Source of the DNA: Paraimprobicoccus trichonymphae
GTDB lineage: Bacteria; Bacillota; Clostridia; Oscillospirales; Acutalibacteraceae
Assembly: GCA_036322875.1 (NCBI GenBank)
Contig: AP027925.1
Location: forward strand, 62,001-126,000
Direction of reading: 5' to 3'
DNA: 64,000 nucleotides
The notes under the pieces are model-generated. The model searched no databases. It was not told the origin of the DNA and saw only the letters and a list, made by a program, of their open reading frames with translations. Both the position numbers and the translations under genes were made by a program. Shown here piece by piece: positions 1-9,855 of the stretch (position 1 is the first letter of the stretch; every line of letters begins with the position of its first letter).

Positions 1-414
1 AGTCTAAGATGAACGCTGCAAAAGAGTGGATAAAAGAAAATGTGCACACTCCGGTAAGTGAACTTATTAAACGGCTTAACATCAAGCTAAGAGGACATTA
101 TAACTACTACGGGCTGTCCCACAATATGTATAAAATGCGGAGTTTTTTTAGATACGTAGGAAATACGTTATACAAAACACTAAAAAGACGTGGTCAACGG
201 CACAAATTAAATTGGGAAAAGTTTGGGAAAATCATGTATTATAACCCATTACTACGACCAATGATAACGGTAAAACTGTGGGAATAGAAGTTTAACTGAT
301 TGTTGTGAAGAGCCGTATGCCTTAATAGGGTACGTACGGTTCCGTGAGGGACATAATCCACTCACAAACAAATTTTTATTTGAAAAGGGATTTGGATAAC
401 ATGTCTACTCGACT
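1..414 (+). mobile_element. 3' part of a group II intron (copy 1, cut by window edge)
   Basis: The first 414 bases repeat the end of the intron at 3636-5474 almost base for base; I noticed only two substitutions, both just after domain V. They hold the reverse-transcriptase C-terminus (9-287), a domain V hairpin at 310-342 (GAGCCGTATGC ... GTACGGTTC) and a domain VI region ending near CTACTCGACT. The two copies diverge right after this point, which fixes the intron 3' boundary at about 414. The 5' part lies outside the window. The downstream exon is an open reading frame (415-891). Confidence 0.85.
9..287 (+). pseudogene. ltrA: Group II intron reverse transcriptase/maturase, C-terminal fragment
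   Basis: A 92-residue reading frame identical to 5068-5346. It corresponds to the maturase/thumb C-terminus of intron-encoded proteins, with the family-typical stretch LRGHYNYYGLSHN and a terminal PLLRPMITVKLWE. In the full copy the same segment is separated from the catalytic domain by a frameshift, so it is probably a fragment here too. Upstream sequence is outside the window, so an intact frame cannot be excluded. Confidence 0.75.
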
Positions 415-891
415 GAGGGAACCCTGCGTTTCAAGCTAGATAACTCCCATGATTTTTTAAGAAAAGTACTTAATACTTCAGGAAAATTTTTTTATAAGAA
501 TTGTTGGCCATTCACCGGTAGATGCTACACAGTTAATTTCGAAATAGACAAATTGTTATTATGTGAATATACAAAAATAAGTAACATAAATCAGGCGGCT
601 CAGATGTTTTATAGTATTCTTAGTAGTAATAACAAAATTTATATAAAAAATTTAACTATGATGATGATTAATGATTTTAATAAACGGGTTTGTTTAAATC
701 ATCGAAATACGTATCAATTTCAAGTCCTCAGAATATTTAATATAATAAAAATGGCAACTCTTGAAAATCCAAAAATTCCAGATACTATTATCACAAGTAA
801 TTTTCAAGATTTATTTCAGATAAACAACATTACTATTTCAGACACTTGCTATAAACATCTAAACAAATATTTTGTTTCATTAAATTACTGA
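415..891 (+). CDS. Hypothetical protein, 3' exon interrupted by the group II intron
   Basis: The frame is open from about position 400 (inside the intron end) through 415 to the stop at 891. It encodes about 158 residues starting EGTLRFKLDNSHDFL at the intron boundary. The nearest start codon inside the exon is a TTG at 553 with no clear ribosome binding site, so the reading frame most simply continues from a 5' exon beyond the window. The protein is rich in Asn, Ile and Lys and shows no membrane segment or motif I recognise. If the intron still splices, the product would be intact. If not, the gene is broken. Confidence 0.5.
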   Translation, partial: EGTLRFKLDNSHDFLRKVLNTSGKFFYKNCWPFTGRCYTVNFEIDKLLLCEYTKISNINQAAQMFYSILSSNNKIYIKNLTMMMINDFNKRVCLNHRNTYQFQVLRIFNIIKMATLENPKIPDTIITSNFQDLFQINNITISDTCYKHLNKYFVSLNY

Positions 892-1111
892 ACGTGATGT
901 CAAAAACGACGTCATATATTCCTATAAAATGAGAAAAATAAGCTGATCAAAAATTTAATAAGAGCTTCATCGCTTAGTGAATTACCAAAAAACTGGAATA
1001 TTCGGAAATAATAGAAAGCAATAACAACTGTTATACTAATTATTATGAAGTTTTATATAAAAACTCTATATTTTTTTATTATTTTATTAATTTAAATTTA
1101 AAAAATATGGC

Positions 1112-2092
1112 TCAATTCGTTTGAGATAAATTTGTCACTAAATAAAATTCTTTAGTTTCAGAATTTCTAATTACTGAAACTTTGTTTTTTTCCAATAATT
1201 TTGTTATTTCATAAAAATTTAGCCATATTTCATTGTCACACTCTTTTTGTGATTCATCAAAAACAAGTTGTAAGCCTATATGTAAATGAGGTTTATCTAT
1301 GTTGTTAGTGTTTTCTTTATCGCTATAACCAGTTCTTCCTACATAACCAATTACTTGACCAGCTTGGACAGGTTGATTCTCTTTTAGATCTACATGATAT
1401 GGTCGATTTTTTCTTAAATGTGCATAATAATAATATCTTTTTTTATCGAAACTCCTTATCCCTATTCTCCAGCCACCGTATCTATTCCAACCCATTATTT
1501 CTACATTCCCAGATTCTACGGCAATTACAGGAGTTCCAGTTAAAGCCATTAAATCGTGTCCTAAATGAGGTCTTTTAAATCCAAAAGTTCTGGAATTACC
1601 AAAATCATCACCATGAGTAAAATAATATCCATTAGGAATAGGAGAGTAAACTTTTAAACCATATTTTTCTTCATTGTTTTTATCTTTATATGTACCTAAA
1701 AATCCTGACAAAATTGCTGTATAGGCTTCTAAATAATAATCATAATTTTTTTTATTTTTAGCTAATTTTTCAGCTGTTTTCTTTTCATTTAAATTTTTAA
1801 CTATATCAGTAATATCTGATTCTTTATATTTTTTAAATTCATCACCGTATTTTACAGCTAAAACAGATAATATTTCTATCCAATTTATCTTCACTTCTTT
1901 TCCATAAGAATTTATATCTTCTTTCATTGCTTTTTCTAAACATTCATAAGTTGGATTGAATTTAACATATTTTATTATACCCCCTGAGCAGTAATCTACA
2001 GATTTTTTCGTTTTAAAAAAATGAAAAATCAATAAAATTAAAGCTGAAATTATAGTGATGAATAATAATCTTTTTTTAATTTTTCTAATTAT
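1112..2092 (-). CDS. Membrane-anchored M23-family metallopeptidase
   Basis: The C-terminal half has the zinc-site pattern of LytM/M23 peptidases: GHDLMA (HxxxD), YYYAHL and PHLHIG. M23 enzymes cut peptidoglycan cross-bridges or, in the SpoIIQ group, act as scaffolds. The first conventional start is a TTG at 2032, but the same frame stays open 20 codons upstream. That extension encodes basic residues then a strong hydrophobic stretch (LLFITIISALILLIFHFF), a typical signal anchor, and its outermost plausible start is an ATA at 2092. The gene is divergent from ylbJ, with only 24 bases between the two putative ATA starts. Its neighbour suggests a spore-envelope or cell-wall role, but I cannot assign a specific family member. 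Confidence 0.75.
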   Translation of the reverse strand: MIRKIKKRLLFITIISALILLIFHFFKTKKSVDYCSGGIIKYVKFNPTYECLEKAMKEDINSYGKEVKINWIEILSVLAVKYGDEFKKYKESDITDIVKNLNEKKTAEKLAKNKKNYDYYLEAYTAILSGFLGTYKDKNNEEKYGLKVYSPIPNGYYFTHGDDFGNSRTFGFKRPHLGHDLMALTGTPVIAVESGNVEIMGWNRYGGWRIGIRSFDKKRYYYYAHLRKNRPYHVDLKENQPVQAGQVIGYVGRTGYSDKENTNNIDKPHLHIGLQLVFDESQKECDNEIWLNFYEITKLLEKNKVSVIRNSETKEFYLVTNLSQTN

Positions 2093-2116
2093 AAATCCCG
2101 CCTAGGAGAAATTTTT

Positions 2117-3196
2117 ATATCTATTCAAAATATCAAAGAATTAATATTAACTATTTTAGTAATACTTGCATGTACAATATTATTAATGTTTCCAGAATTT
2201 TATTCTTTGGGTGTCTCAACTGGTATAAATTTTTGTATTAATATTTTAATTCCAAGTTTATTTCCATTTATGTTTTTAAGTTGTTTTATAGTAAATTCTG
2301 GAATTTCAGAAGAATTTGGGAAATTAATTTCTTTTTTATCAAAATTTTTATTTTATTTACCAAGTTGCACAGGATCAAGTATAATACTTAGTTTATTAGG
2401 TGGATATCCTGTAGGTGCAAAATTAGTAAGTTCTTTATATAAAAGGAAATTAATTTCTCAAGAACAAGCAAATAGAATGCTTTGTTTTGTAATAAATTCT
2501 GGTCCCGCTTTTGCTATTACCACTTTAGGTTTGAAATTGCTATCAAATAAAACTTTTGGATTAATAATTTATTTGTCTCAGATAATATCAAGTTTATTAA
2601 TAGCTACAATTTTAGGAATTTTTGCAAGAATAAAAAATAAAAACTTAAAAATTCAAAATACTTATAGTATTAAAAAACCAGAAATTTTTTCAGCTTTTAT
2701 AAATTCAAGTATTGAAACTATAGATTCTATAGTAAACATGTGTGCTTTTATAATTATTTTTAGTTGTATAATTTTTATAATAAATAAGCTAATTTGTCAT
2801 AATTTATTTTTAATTTCAATTTTAGAAATAACTTCTGGTTGTGTGGAATTGGCTCGAGAAAAAATACCAATTTATTTAATATCTTTTTTTGTTGCTTGGT
2901 CAGGAATATGCATACATTTTCAGATTTTTTCAATAATGAACATAAAAAAATTTAATTTTAAACGTCTGAAATTCATATTATTTAGATTTATTCACGGTGT
3001 CTTATCTGGAATTACAACTTATATTTTATTAATTATTTTCAAAATTGATATTCAAGTTTTTTCTAACGGTATAAGTTTTAAATCTAATTTTATTTCAAAT
3101 TCAACTTCAATCTATGGAAGTATCTTTTTATTATTAACTAGTGTTTTTTTCATAATTTCAAGTTTTGAGTCTGAAATTTTTAATCTTACCAGATAA
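2117..3196 (+). CDS. ylbJ: Sporulation integral membrane protein YlbJ
   Basis: A hydrophobic protein of about 359 residues with the nucleoside-recognition/YlbJ pattern: PSLFPFMFLS near the N-terminus, SIILSLLGGYPVGAKL, and VINSGPAFAITTLG. YlbJ is a multi-span membrane protein needed for spore cortex formation in Bacillus. The first ATG is at 2186, but homology and hydrophobicity require about 23 more residues upstream, and that segment contains no ATG, GTG or TTG. An AGGAG at 2104-2108 lies eight bases before an in-frame ATA at 2117, which I take as the start. The gene is either initiated from ATA or has lost its start codon. Confidence in the family is high and in the start moderate. Confidence 0.8.
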   Translation: MSIQNIKELILTILVILACTILLMFPEFYSLGVSTGINFCINILIPSLFPFMFLSCFIVNSGISEEFGKLISFLSKFLFYLPSCTGSSIILSLLGGYPVGAKLVSSLYKRKLISQEQANRMLCFVINSGPAFAITTLGLKLLSNKTFGLIIYLSQIISSLLIATILGIFARIKNKNLKIQNTYSIKKPEIFSAFINSSIETIDSIVNMCAFIIIFSCIIFIINKLICHNLFLISILEITSGCVELAREKIPIYLISFFVAWSGICIHFQIFSIMNIKKFNFKRLKFILFRFIHGVLSGITTYILLIIFKIDIQVFSNGISFKSNFISNSTSIYGSIFLLLTSVFFIISSFESEIFNLTR

Positions 3197-3635
3197 ATTT
3201 TATACTCTTCAGGACGAACAAAAAAGTTATTTTTTTCATTCAAAAAGTCAGCAAAACCGAATCTTTAAACACGTTACTTCGTTTTTGTGTCTTATTATAA
3301 ATTTTAGTATTTAATTAACTTTAAAATTCTATATATTTGTATAAATATTTAACAATAAATCATTTTTTATATTAAAATTATAACATTGTTATAAATAGTT
3401 TTCTTCATCAGAAAAGCTCAACTCACTTATATTTTGTGATTATTACGTTATTGGTTCTTTTTAATCCGCCTTTCTTTGATGGTGCACAAAATACTGAAAA
3501 ACAAGGAAAACTATTTAAAAGATTAACATAATTTTATATTATAACAAAACAAAATTATAGAATAACTTAAAATATATTTGAAGATATCTAAAAATTACGA
3601 ATAAATTTAAAATGGTTGAAATTAAAACTGAACAT
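3197..3635. other. Intergenic gap upstream of the intron
   Basis: AT-rich sequence with no convincing gene. A 31-codon frame at 3436-3531 (GTG to TAA, containing VLFNPPFFDGAQNTEKQG) looks more protein-like than its surroundings and may be the end of a decayed gene; I cannot name it. A short ATG frame starting at 3612 (MVEIKTEH) runs directly into the intron and could be the start of the interrupted exon. Confidence 0.3.
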
Positions 3636-5474
3636 GTGTACGCCTGTTCGGCGAGAAGTGTAAAGTTGGTGGGAATCCAACATGAGAAGGTCTAGCCAAG
3701 CACTCATTACGTAAGTCTTGGAGCCAAAATGGTAACATTAGGTTTAAGCGTAGACTGGGGAGAAAGCGAGCCGCAAGCGAAAGCTGAAGTGATTGAGCCT
3801 CGTGAAAGTTGTCAAGTAGGAGCCGATGCCGTACATGTGGCAGCAGGCAATAAGAGTCATTCGAAAAGGCGAGAATGAGGAGAACCTACCGTGGTCAAAG
3901 AGCGTGGCGAAAACAAGGGGTAAAGCCCAAGAAAAGTCAAAGGATTTATAGGCAGTCGGAGCAATTCGTAGTACCGAAGAAATATATGAAAGTATGTGGA
4001 GGGAAGGGATTGCCACAATAGTCAATCTTTTCAAGGAAACATGAAAATTACACTGGATGTAAGCAATTCAATGATAACTGGATTGGAAAGAATAGAGCAA
4101 CTCGTAGGAAAGTATCCAAACCGAAAAATTCAGACACTGATACATCTAGTTAATGTGAACACAGTCAAGGAAATTCATATGGAGCAAGTGAGAGACAAAG
4201 CGGTCGGAATAGATAAAGTTTCAAAGGATAAATATGAAACGGATCTACAAGCCAACGCCGAGAAACTTATTATGCAGATGAGAAAATTCAGCTATAGACC
4301 AAAACCGGTAAGAAGAGTCTACATTGAAAAAGTGGGCAGTAGCGGGTTGAGACCGCTCGGAATACCAGCGTATGAAGACAGGTTCAGGGGGGAGTATTTG
4401 CTGAAATATTAAACGCAATATACGAGCCAAAATTTTATGATTATTCATATGAATTTAGAAAGGGTCGGAACTGTCATCAAGCGGTAAAATATTTGGATGA
4501 CAAGCTGATGGGAAAAACTAAATGGGTCGTAGATGCTGATATAAAAGGGTTCTTTGACAATGTGAATCATGACTGGATGATGAAATTTCTGAAACATGAA
4601 ATAGAAGACAAAAATTTTCTGCGGTATATAAAAAGATTTTTAAATGCCGGAATAATGGAAGAAAGCAAATTTTACGAGACAGACAAAGGTACTCCTCAAG
4701 GAGAATTTTGCTCACCGATATTTGCGAATATATATCTTCACTATGTGATAGACATATGGTTCGACAAAGTAGTTACACGTACGAGTCGTGGTGTGGCATC
4801 GATGGTAAGATATGCTGATGATACCGTATTTTGTTTCCAATTTGAAAATGATGCAAGGAGGTTCTATAACGATTTGAAAGTGAGATTAGCAAAGTTTGGA
4901 TTAGAACTATCTGAAAGTAAAAGCAAAGTAATTAAATTTGGACGATACGCCGGGAAAGAGGCAGAAACGTTTGATTTTCTAGGATTCACAATGGTGTTAC
5001 AGGAAAAGGTCGAAACGGAAAATACTTAGTAAAATGTATTACAAGCCAGAGCAAGTTAAAGTCTAAGATGAACGCTGCAAAAGAGTGGATAAAAGAAAAT
5101 GTGCACACTCCGGTAAGTGAACTTATTAAACGGCTTAACATCAAGCTAAGAGGACATTATAACTACTACGGGCTGTCCCACAATATGTATAAAATGCGGA
5201 GTTTTTTTAGATACGTAGGAAATACGTTATACAAAACACTAAAAAGACGTGGTCAACGGCACAAATTAAATTGGGAAAAGTTTGGGAAAATCATGTATTA
5301 TAACCCATTACTACGACCAATGATAACGGTAAAACTGTGGGAATAGAAGTTTAACTGATTGTTGTGAAGAGCCGTATGCCTTAATAGGGTACGTACGGTT
5401 CTGTGAGGGGCATAATCCACTCACAAACAAATTTTTATTTGAAAAGGGATTTGGATAACATGTCTACTCGACTG
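3636..5474 (+). mobile_element. Group II intron (copy 2) with broken reverse transcriptase
   Basis: The 5' end matches the group II start rule (GTGYG-like, here GTGTACGCC at 3636). About 400 bases of more GC-rich ribozyme sequence follow, then a reverse-transcriptase frame, domain V at 5369-5401 (GAGCCGTATGC ... GTACGGTTC), and a 3' end near CTACTCGACT at 5474 where identity to copy 1 stops. Base composition is clearly less AT-rich than the flanks, consistent with recent transfer. The maturase is frameshifted, so mobility would need a protein supplied by another copy. Splicing of the RNA itself could persist. Confidence 0.85.
4041..5346 (+). pseudogene. ltrA: Group II intron reverse transcriptase/maturase, frameshifted
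   Basis: Three consecutive frames make one LtrA-type protein. Frame 1 (within 3996-4412) carries the N-terminal RT region up to RPLGIPAYEDR. Frame 2 (to 5029) carries GTPQG and the catalytic VRYADDTVF (YADD). Frame 3 (5068-5346) is the maturase C-terminus. Frame breaks lie near 4388 (a G-run, AGGTTCAGGGGGGAG) and near 5010-5050. The catalytic motifs themselves are intact, so the damage is recent. The exact start is uncertain; the ATG at 4041 is one choice. Confidence 0.8.
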
Positions 5475-5555
5475 GCGGATAGTCAATGAATAAAAAAATT
5501 GTTAACTAAAATGCTTGTAACAAGAAAATAAAAGCAACTAATATGTAATTAAATA

Positions 5556-5602
5556 AAAAAGTGGACAAGCCTGTAAATAATTGTAAATTTATTCACTTTT
5601 TG
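5556..5602. terminator. Hairpin terminator downstream of murD (bidirectional)
   Basis: AAAAAGTG and CACTTTTT arms flank a loop of roughly 30 bases, with a T-run on either side depending on the strand. It lies just beyond the murD stop on the minus strand. Confidence 0.5.
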
Positions 5603-5613
5603 GCAAAGAGAAT

Positions 5614-6984
5614 TTACAAGTTATTAACTATATTTTTAAAATCATTTCCACGTTCTTCAAAATTTTTATACAAATCAAAACTGGCAAAAGCTGGGGATAA
5701 TAATACGATATCTTGTTTTTCCGAATTTTTATAAGAGACTTCAACTGCTTCTTGCATATTATTAGTCTGTATAAAATTTATCATTTTTTTATTATTTATT
5801 TCAGAAATTTTTTTAATACTCTCTAAAATTTTTTCGGAAGTATTTCCTAATAAAATTAATAATTTAACTTTATCTAAAATTATGTAAGAGAGATCATCAA
5901 GAGGAATTTTTTTATCATATCCTCCTGCTATTAATATTACTTTTTGATCAAAAACCTTTAAAGCTGAAATTGTCCTAGTCGGAGAGCTTGCTATTGAATC
6001 ATTATAAAAATAAACATTATTAAGATTTCTAACAAACTCTATTCTGTGCTTAACGCCATTAAAATTTCTAGCCACTTCTTTAATATATTTTATATCGACT
6101 TTGTCAAAAATAGCACATATAACAGCTAAATAATTTTCTAAATTATGAGTTCCTTTTAATTTTATATCTGTTACTTCCATTATTTGAGTTGTTTTTTCGT
6201 TTTCAGAAAAATATATTTTATTTTTACTAATCCAAGCACCATTCTGTAACTTTTTGTTTAAACTAAAAAATAAATTTTTTCCTCTAGTTTGATTTTTAAA
6301 TTTTTTAGTTAATTTGTTATCATAATTTAAAACAATTTTAGAAAATGCATTTTGATGTAAAAAAATATTTTTTTTAGAATTAACGTATTCTACCATGTTT
6401 TTATGTATATCTAAATGGTTTGGTGACAAATTTGTAATTACAGAAATATCAGGGCTTTTTCTCATAGATATGAGCTGAAAACTTGATAATTCAACAATAA
6501 CTATATCATTTTCATTTAGCTGATAAATCAATGGCAATAGCGGATCGCCAATATTTCCTCCTAGGTAAACTTTTTCCTTACTCGTTTTCAAAATTTCATA
6601 TATTAAAGTACTCGTTGTAGTTTTTCCATCACTCCCTGTTACACCGATTATTTCACATGGACACAAGTCAAAAAAAATTTCAATTTCAGAAGTGACAATG
6701 ATATTCTTTTTCCTAGCTTTTATTAAATTTTCTGAAAAATAATTCAATCCAGGTGTTCTGATTATAATGTCAACATCTAATTTTTCTAAATAATTCTCTC
6801 CTAATCTGTATTCTAAATTTTTGTGTTGAAAAATTTTCTTAGTTTTCTTATCATAATCACAAATAATTAAATAGGCATTAGCATCCAGCAGCATTTTTAC
6901 CATGCATGAGTTACTTTTTCCAAATCCGCAAATCATTATTCTTTTATTTTTTAAAATGTTTAAAAATTTTTTTATTTTACTCAT
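5614..6984 (-). CDS. murD: UDP-N-acetylmuramoyl-L-alanine--D-glutamate ligase
   Basis: MurD adds D-glutamate to UDP-MurNAc-L-Ala in the cytoplasmic phase of peptidoglycan synthesis, using ATP. The 456-residue length fits the family. Visible motifs are the N-terminal Rossmann-like MICGFGKSN, the ATP loop GVTGSDGKTTT (about residue 115), the central-domain NLSPNHLDIH, and the ligase C-domain around NDSIASSPTRT and LIAGGYDKKIP. The ATG start at 6984 gives a normal N-terminus. It stands alone, not next to the other division/wall genes of a standard dcw cluster; rsmH/ftsL are 6-7 kb away and spoVD 36 kb away. Confidence 0.95.
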   Translation of the reverse strand: MSKIKKFLNILKNKRIMICGFGKSNSCMVKMLLDANAYLIICDYDKKTKKIFQHKNLEYRLGENYLEKLDVDIIIRTPGLNYFSENLIKARKKNIIVTSEIEIFFDLCPCEIIGVTGSDGKTTTSTLIYEILKTSKEKVYLGGNIGDPLLPLIYQLNENDIVIVELSSFQLISMRKSPDISVITNLSPNHLDIHKNMVEYVNSKKNIFLHQNAFSKIVLNYDNKLTKKFKNQTRGKNLFFSLNKKLQNGAWISKNKIYFSENEKTTQIMEVTDIKLKGTHNLENYLAVICAIFDKVDIKYIKEVARNFNGVKHRIEFVRNLNNVYFYNDSIASSPTRTISALKVFDQKVILIAGGYDKKIPLDDLSYIILDKVKLLILLGNTSEKILESIKKISEINNKKMINFIQTNNMQEAVEVSYKNSEKQDIVLLSPAFASFDLYKNFEERGNDFKNIVNNL

Positions 6985-7174
6985 TTTTAATTATTCACCA
7001 AAAAATTTCTTACAAATAATTATTTATTAAATTGTATCAGACATTATAACTAAATTAAATTTTTTATATAAACCAAACAACAAAGCCGCTAAATTTTAAT
7101 TTATTTGAATAAATCATAAAAATTGAGCGTTTACAAAAAATCACTATTTATTCATATAAATTATATAATATAAC

Positions 7175-8386
7175 ATGGGAGTGATTTTTATAAAATTTTT
7201 TGTGATTAATTCAGGTAGTTCGACTTTAAAATATAAAATTTTTGATGAAAATAAAAATTGTTTACTAAAAGGTACTTTCGATAATTTAAATTCAGATAAA
7301 CTTGTTAATGTGACTCAAGAAAATTATAATAAAAAAATTTATAAAGAAAATTTCAGATCAGATGATTACCATCATATTTTTAATAAAGTTAAAGATTTAA
7401 TTTTAGACTCAAATTTTGGTGTTATAAATAATTTAGAAGAAATATCAGCAGTTGGTCATAGGGTGGTCCATGGTGGAACTTTTTTCAAAAATTCTGTAAT
7501 TATAACTAAAACTGTAGAAGGAGAAATAGAAAAACTTGTAGAATTAGCCCCTTTACACAACAGAGCAAATTTAAACGGTATTTTAGCTTGCGAGAAAATT
7601 TTTAAAAACATCCCTCAAATTGCAGTTTTTGATACTAATTTTTATTCAAAATTGCCAGAAATTTCGTATATACTAGGAATTCCTTACGAATATTATGAAA
7701 AATATAACATAAGGAAATATGGATTTCATGGAATTTCCCATAAATATGTGATAGAAAAGTATTCTGAGATGTCAGGTAAAGATACAAAAAATTTAAAAAT
7801 AATCTCTTGTCATTTAGGAAATGGCTCTTCTATTACAGCTGTTAATAACAATAAAGTGGTAGATACCAGTATGGAATTTACTCCTCTTGGAGGTTTCATA
7901 ATGGGTACTAGATCTGGTTCTATTGATCCATCTATAGTTACTTATTTAGCTAAAAAAGAAAATTTAGATTTTTCAGAAATAGAAAATATTTTAAATAAAA
8001 AATCTGGTTTATTAGGAATTTCAGGAATTTCAAGCGACAAAAGGTTAATAATGTCAAGTTTAGAAAGCAATAAAAGAGCAAAATTGGCATTTGATATTTT
8101 TATTTATCAAATTACTAAATATATAGGGGGTTATATTACTTTACTAAAAGGTTTGGATGTTTTAATATTTACAGGCGGAATTGGTGAAAATCAGTATTTA
8201 CACAGAGAAAAAATTGGTGAAAATTTAGGTTTTTTAAATTTAAATTTAAATCAAAAATTAAATAAAATAACGGTACTCGGTAGAGAAGGAAAAATATCAT
8301 CAGATAATTCGAAAATTGATGTTTTTGTAATTTCAACTAATGAAGAATTGGCTATTTTAAATGAAATTTTAAAATTAATTATATAA
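7175..8386 (+). CDS. ackA: Acetate kinase
   Basis: Acetate kinase converts acetyl phosphate and ADP to acetate and ATP. Family motifs are present: FVINSGSSTLKYK at the N-terminus, GHRVVHGG, KYGFHGISHKYV, HLGNGSSI, and FTGGIGEN. About 400 residues is the normal length. The open frame has ATG at 7175 and GTG at 7181, but the only Shine-Dalgarno-like sequence (GGGAGTGA, from 7177) overlaps them and is ideally spaced for an in-frame ATA at 7190. Initiation there gives IKFFVINSGSS, the exact point where homologues begin (M-K-ILVINAGSS). With nifJ it forms the pyruvate-to-acetate ATP route. I see no pta neighbour. Confidence 0.95.
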   Translation: MGVIFIKFFVINSGSSTLKYKIFDENKNCLLKGTFDNLNSDKLVNVTQENYNKKIYKENFRSDDYHHIFNKVKDLILDSNFGVINNLEEISAVGHRVVHGGTFFKNSVIITKTVEGEIEKLVELAPLHNRANLNGILACEKIFKNIPQIAVFDTNFYSKLPEISYILGIPYEYYEKYNIRKYGFHGISHKYVIEKYSEMSGKDTKNLKIISCHLGNGSSITAVNNNKVVDTSMEFTPLGGFIMGTRSGSIDPSIVTYLAKKENLDFSEIENILNKKSGLLGISGISSDKRLIMSSLESNKRAKLAFDIFIYQITKYIGGYITLLKGLDVLIFTGGIGENQYLHREKIGENLGFLNLNLNQKLNKITVLGREGKISSDNSKIDVFVISTNEELAILNEILKLII

Positions 8387-8688
8387 TGAAATATTTAGAC
8401 ATAGATAAAACAAATAAGAAAATCGCTAAAATATTTATTATTTGGTATCAAATAATAATAGAGCTAAGTAAATAGAAAAATTTAAAATCAATGGAAATGT
8501 GACATTAGAGCCCGAAAAACTCTATAATTTAAGAAAATAAGATACTGTTTCGTTTCCTTGTTTTTCGTCCAATTCAGCAAAAATATCCTTAATTTTTCCC
8601 CTGAACCTTTTCTTAAAATTTTTAAACCGTTTGAAAATTTTTTCTCAAGTTTTATAATATAATATGTATTGGTGAAAAGAGGAAAAAT

Positions 8689-9711
8689 ATGAAAAACACA
8701 ATAACTGCAAAAATCCAAATTTATGTCCCGAATGAACAAATTAACCTGTTAAGTACAACCCTCAAAGCCGCTTGCAACTATGTGTTTCCGATTTGATTTT
8801 TAAGAGTAAAAACTTAAGTGAATAAAGCGTGCAAGAAAGGACTTATAGTACATTGAGAAAAATTTTTTGTTTAAAATCTCAAATGGTTGTTTCAGTTGTC
8901 CGTGCCGTTATCACAAAATACAAATTCGCAAAATCTAATGGACACGAGTGGTCGTTAGTTAAATTCAAAACTCCCGAATTAGATTTAGTTTGGAATCGAG
9001 ATTATTCTCTAAAAGAAAATCTTTTTTCCGTGAATACCTTGGAAAGACGTATTAAATTTCCGCATTTTACGAAAGATATGGAAAAATTTTTTGATAAATT
9101 TTGGAAGTTTGGAACTGCAAAACTTGTTAATAATAATAAAAAATGGTTCTTACATATATCGATGACCAAAAATTTTGATAAACCAAATCTTGATAAGATT
9201 CAAAATGTTGTCGAAATTGATTTAGGAATTAATTTTTTAGCTGCTGTTTTTGATAGCCAAAATGAAACGACATTCTTCACTGGTCACAAAATTAAATCAA
9301 AACGTGCTAAATACAAAAATACTCGCAAACAATTACAAAAAAGACAAACACTATCAGCTCGCCGTCGCTTAAAAACTATTGGTTCTCGAGAAAACCCGTT
9401 AGGTTACGGATATTAACCATTCTGTAACTAAGGCACTCATCGATAAATACGTTAAAAACACTCTGTTTGTTTTAGAAAATTTAACCGAAATTCGTTCTGA
9501 TACTGAAAAAGTAAGACTTAAAAATCGATATGTTTTTGTGTGTTGGGCTTTTTACCAGTTCAGGCAAATGTTTGAGTACAAATCTCAATTAAACCGTAAT
9601 CGTTGTTGACCCACATTATACTTCCTAAACTTGTCCAACGATGACCGTATCGGTGCAATGAACCTTCAACGCGTTGAAATTGAGTACATGGTTGAAGTGC
9701 AAAATAATTAA
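8689..9711 (+). pseudogene. tnpB: TnpB-type RNA-guided nuclease (IS200/IS605 OrfB), degraded
   Basis: A gene that starts at ATG 8689 behind AGAGGA (MKNTITAKIQIYVPNEQ), breaks by about 8790, is readable again at 8829-9416 (RuvC-I region VEIDLGINFLAAVFDS with its Asp), then continues out of frame to about 9711 (NLQRVEIEYMVEVQNN). There are several frameshifts and stops. No tnpA lies beside it, so this was a TnpB-only element. A likely promoter (TATAATAT near 8653) precedes it. A right-end segment of the same element is found inverted at 38035-38240. Confidence 0.8.
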
Positions 9712-9842
9712 ACTTGTTTTGTAAGGTAGCTCGTCAATCTGCCTATGATGTAACACCACTGCGCAAACTAAAAGTGGGAGATATAAAATCGTCCGAACCA
9801 CCGGGTTGTTACAAACCCCGGCAAGGGGTAATCGACAATTTA
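9712..9842 (+). ncRNA. Right end of the TnpB element, candidate reRNA/omega-RNA
   Basis: The 130 bases after the tnpB stop are conserved in an inverted second copy (38035-38240), including GTCTGCCTACGATGTAACAC-like sequence and a final hairpin (ACCCC-GGCAA-GGGGT here, ACCCC-AGCTT-GGGGT in the other copy). In IS200/IS605 elements the region spanning the tnpB 3' end and the right end encodes the guide RNA. The position and the conservation of non-coding sequence fit, but transcription is not shown. Confidence 0.5.
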
Positions 9843-9855
9843 TTACTTAAGGATA

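Noticed and set aside
3744..4034. Minus-strand 96-codon frame in the intron 5' part
   Set aside because: Lies in the ribozyme domain region; no family resemblance and the strand is opposite to the intron.
8488..8739. 83-codon minus-strand frame near the TnpB element
   Set aside because: It overlaps the tnpB promoter and start on the other strand and shows no family features.
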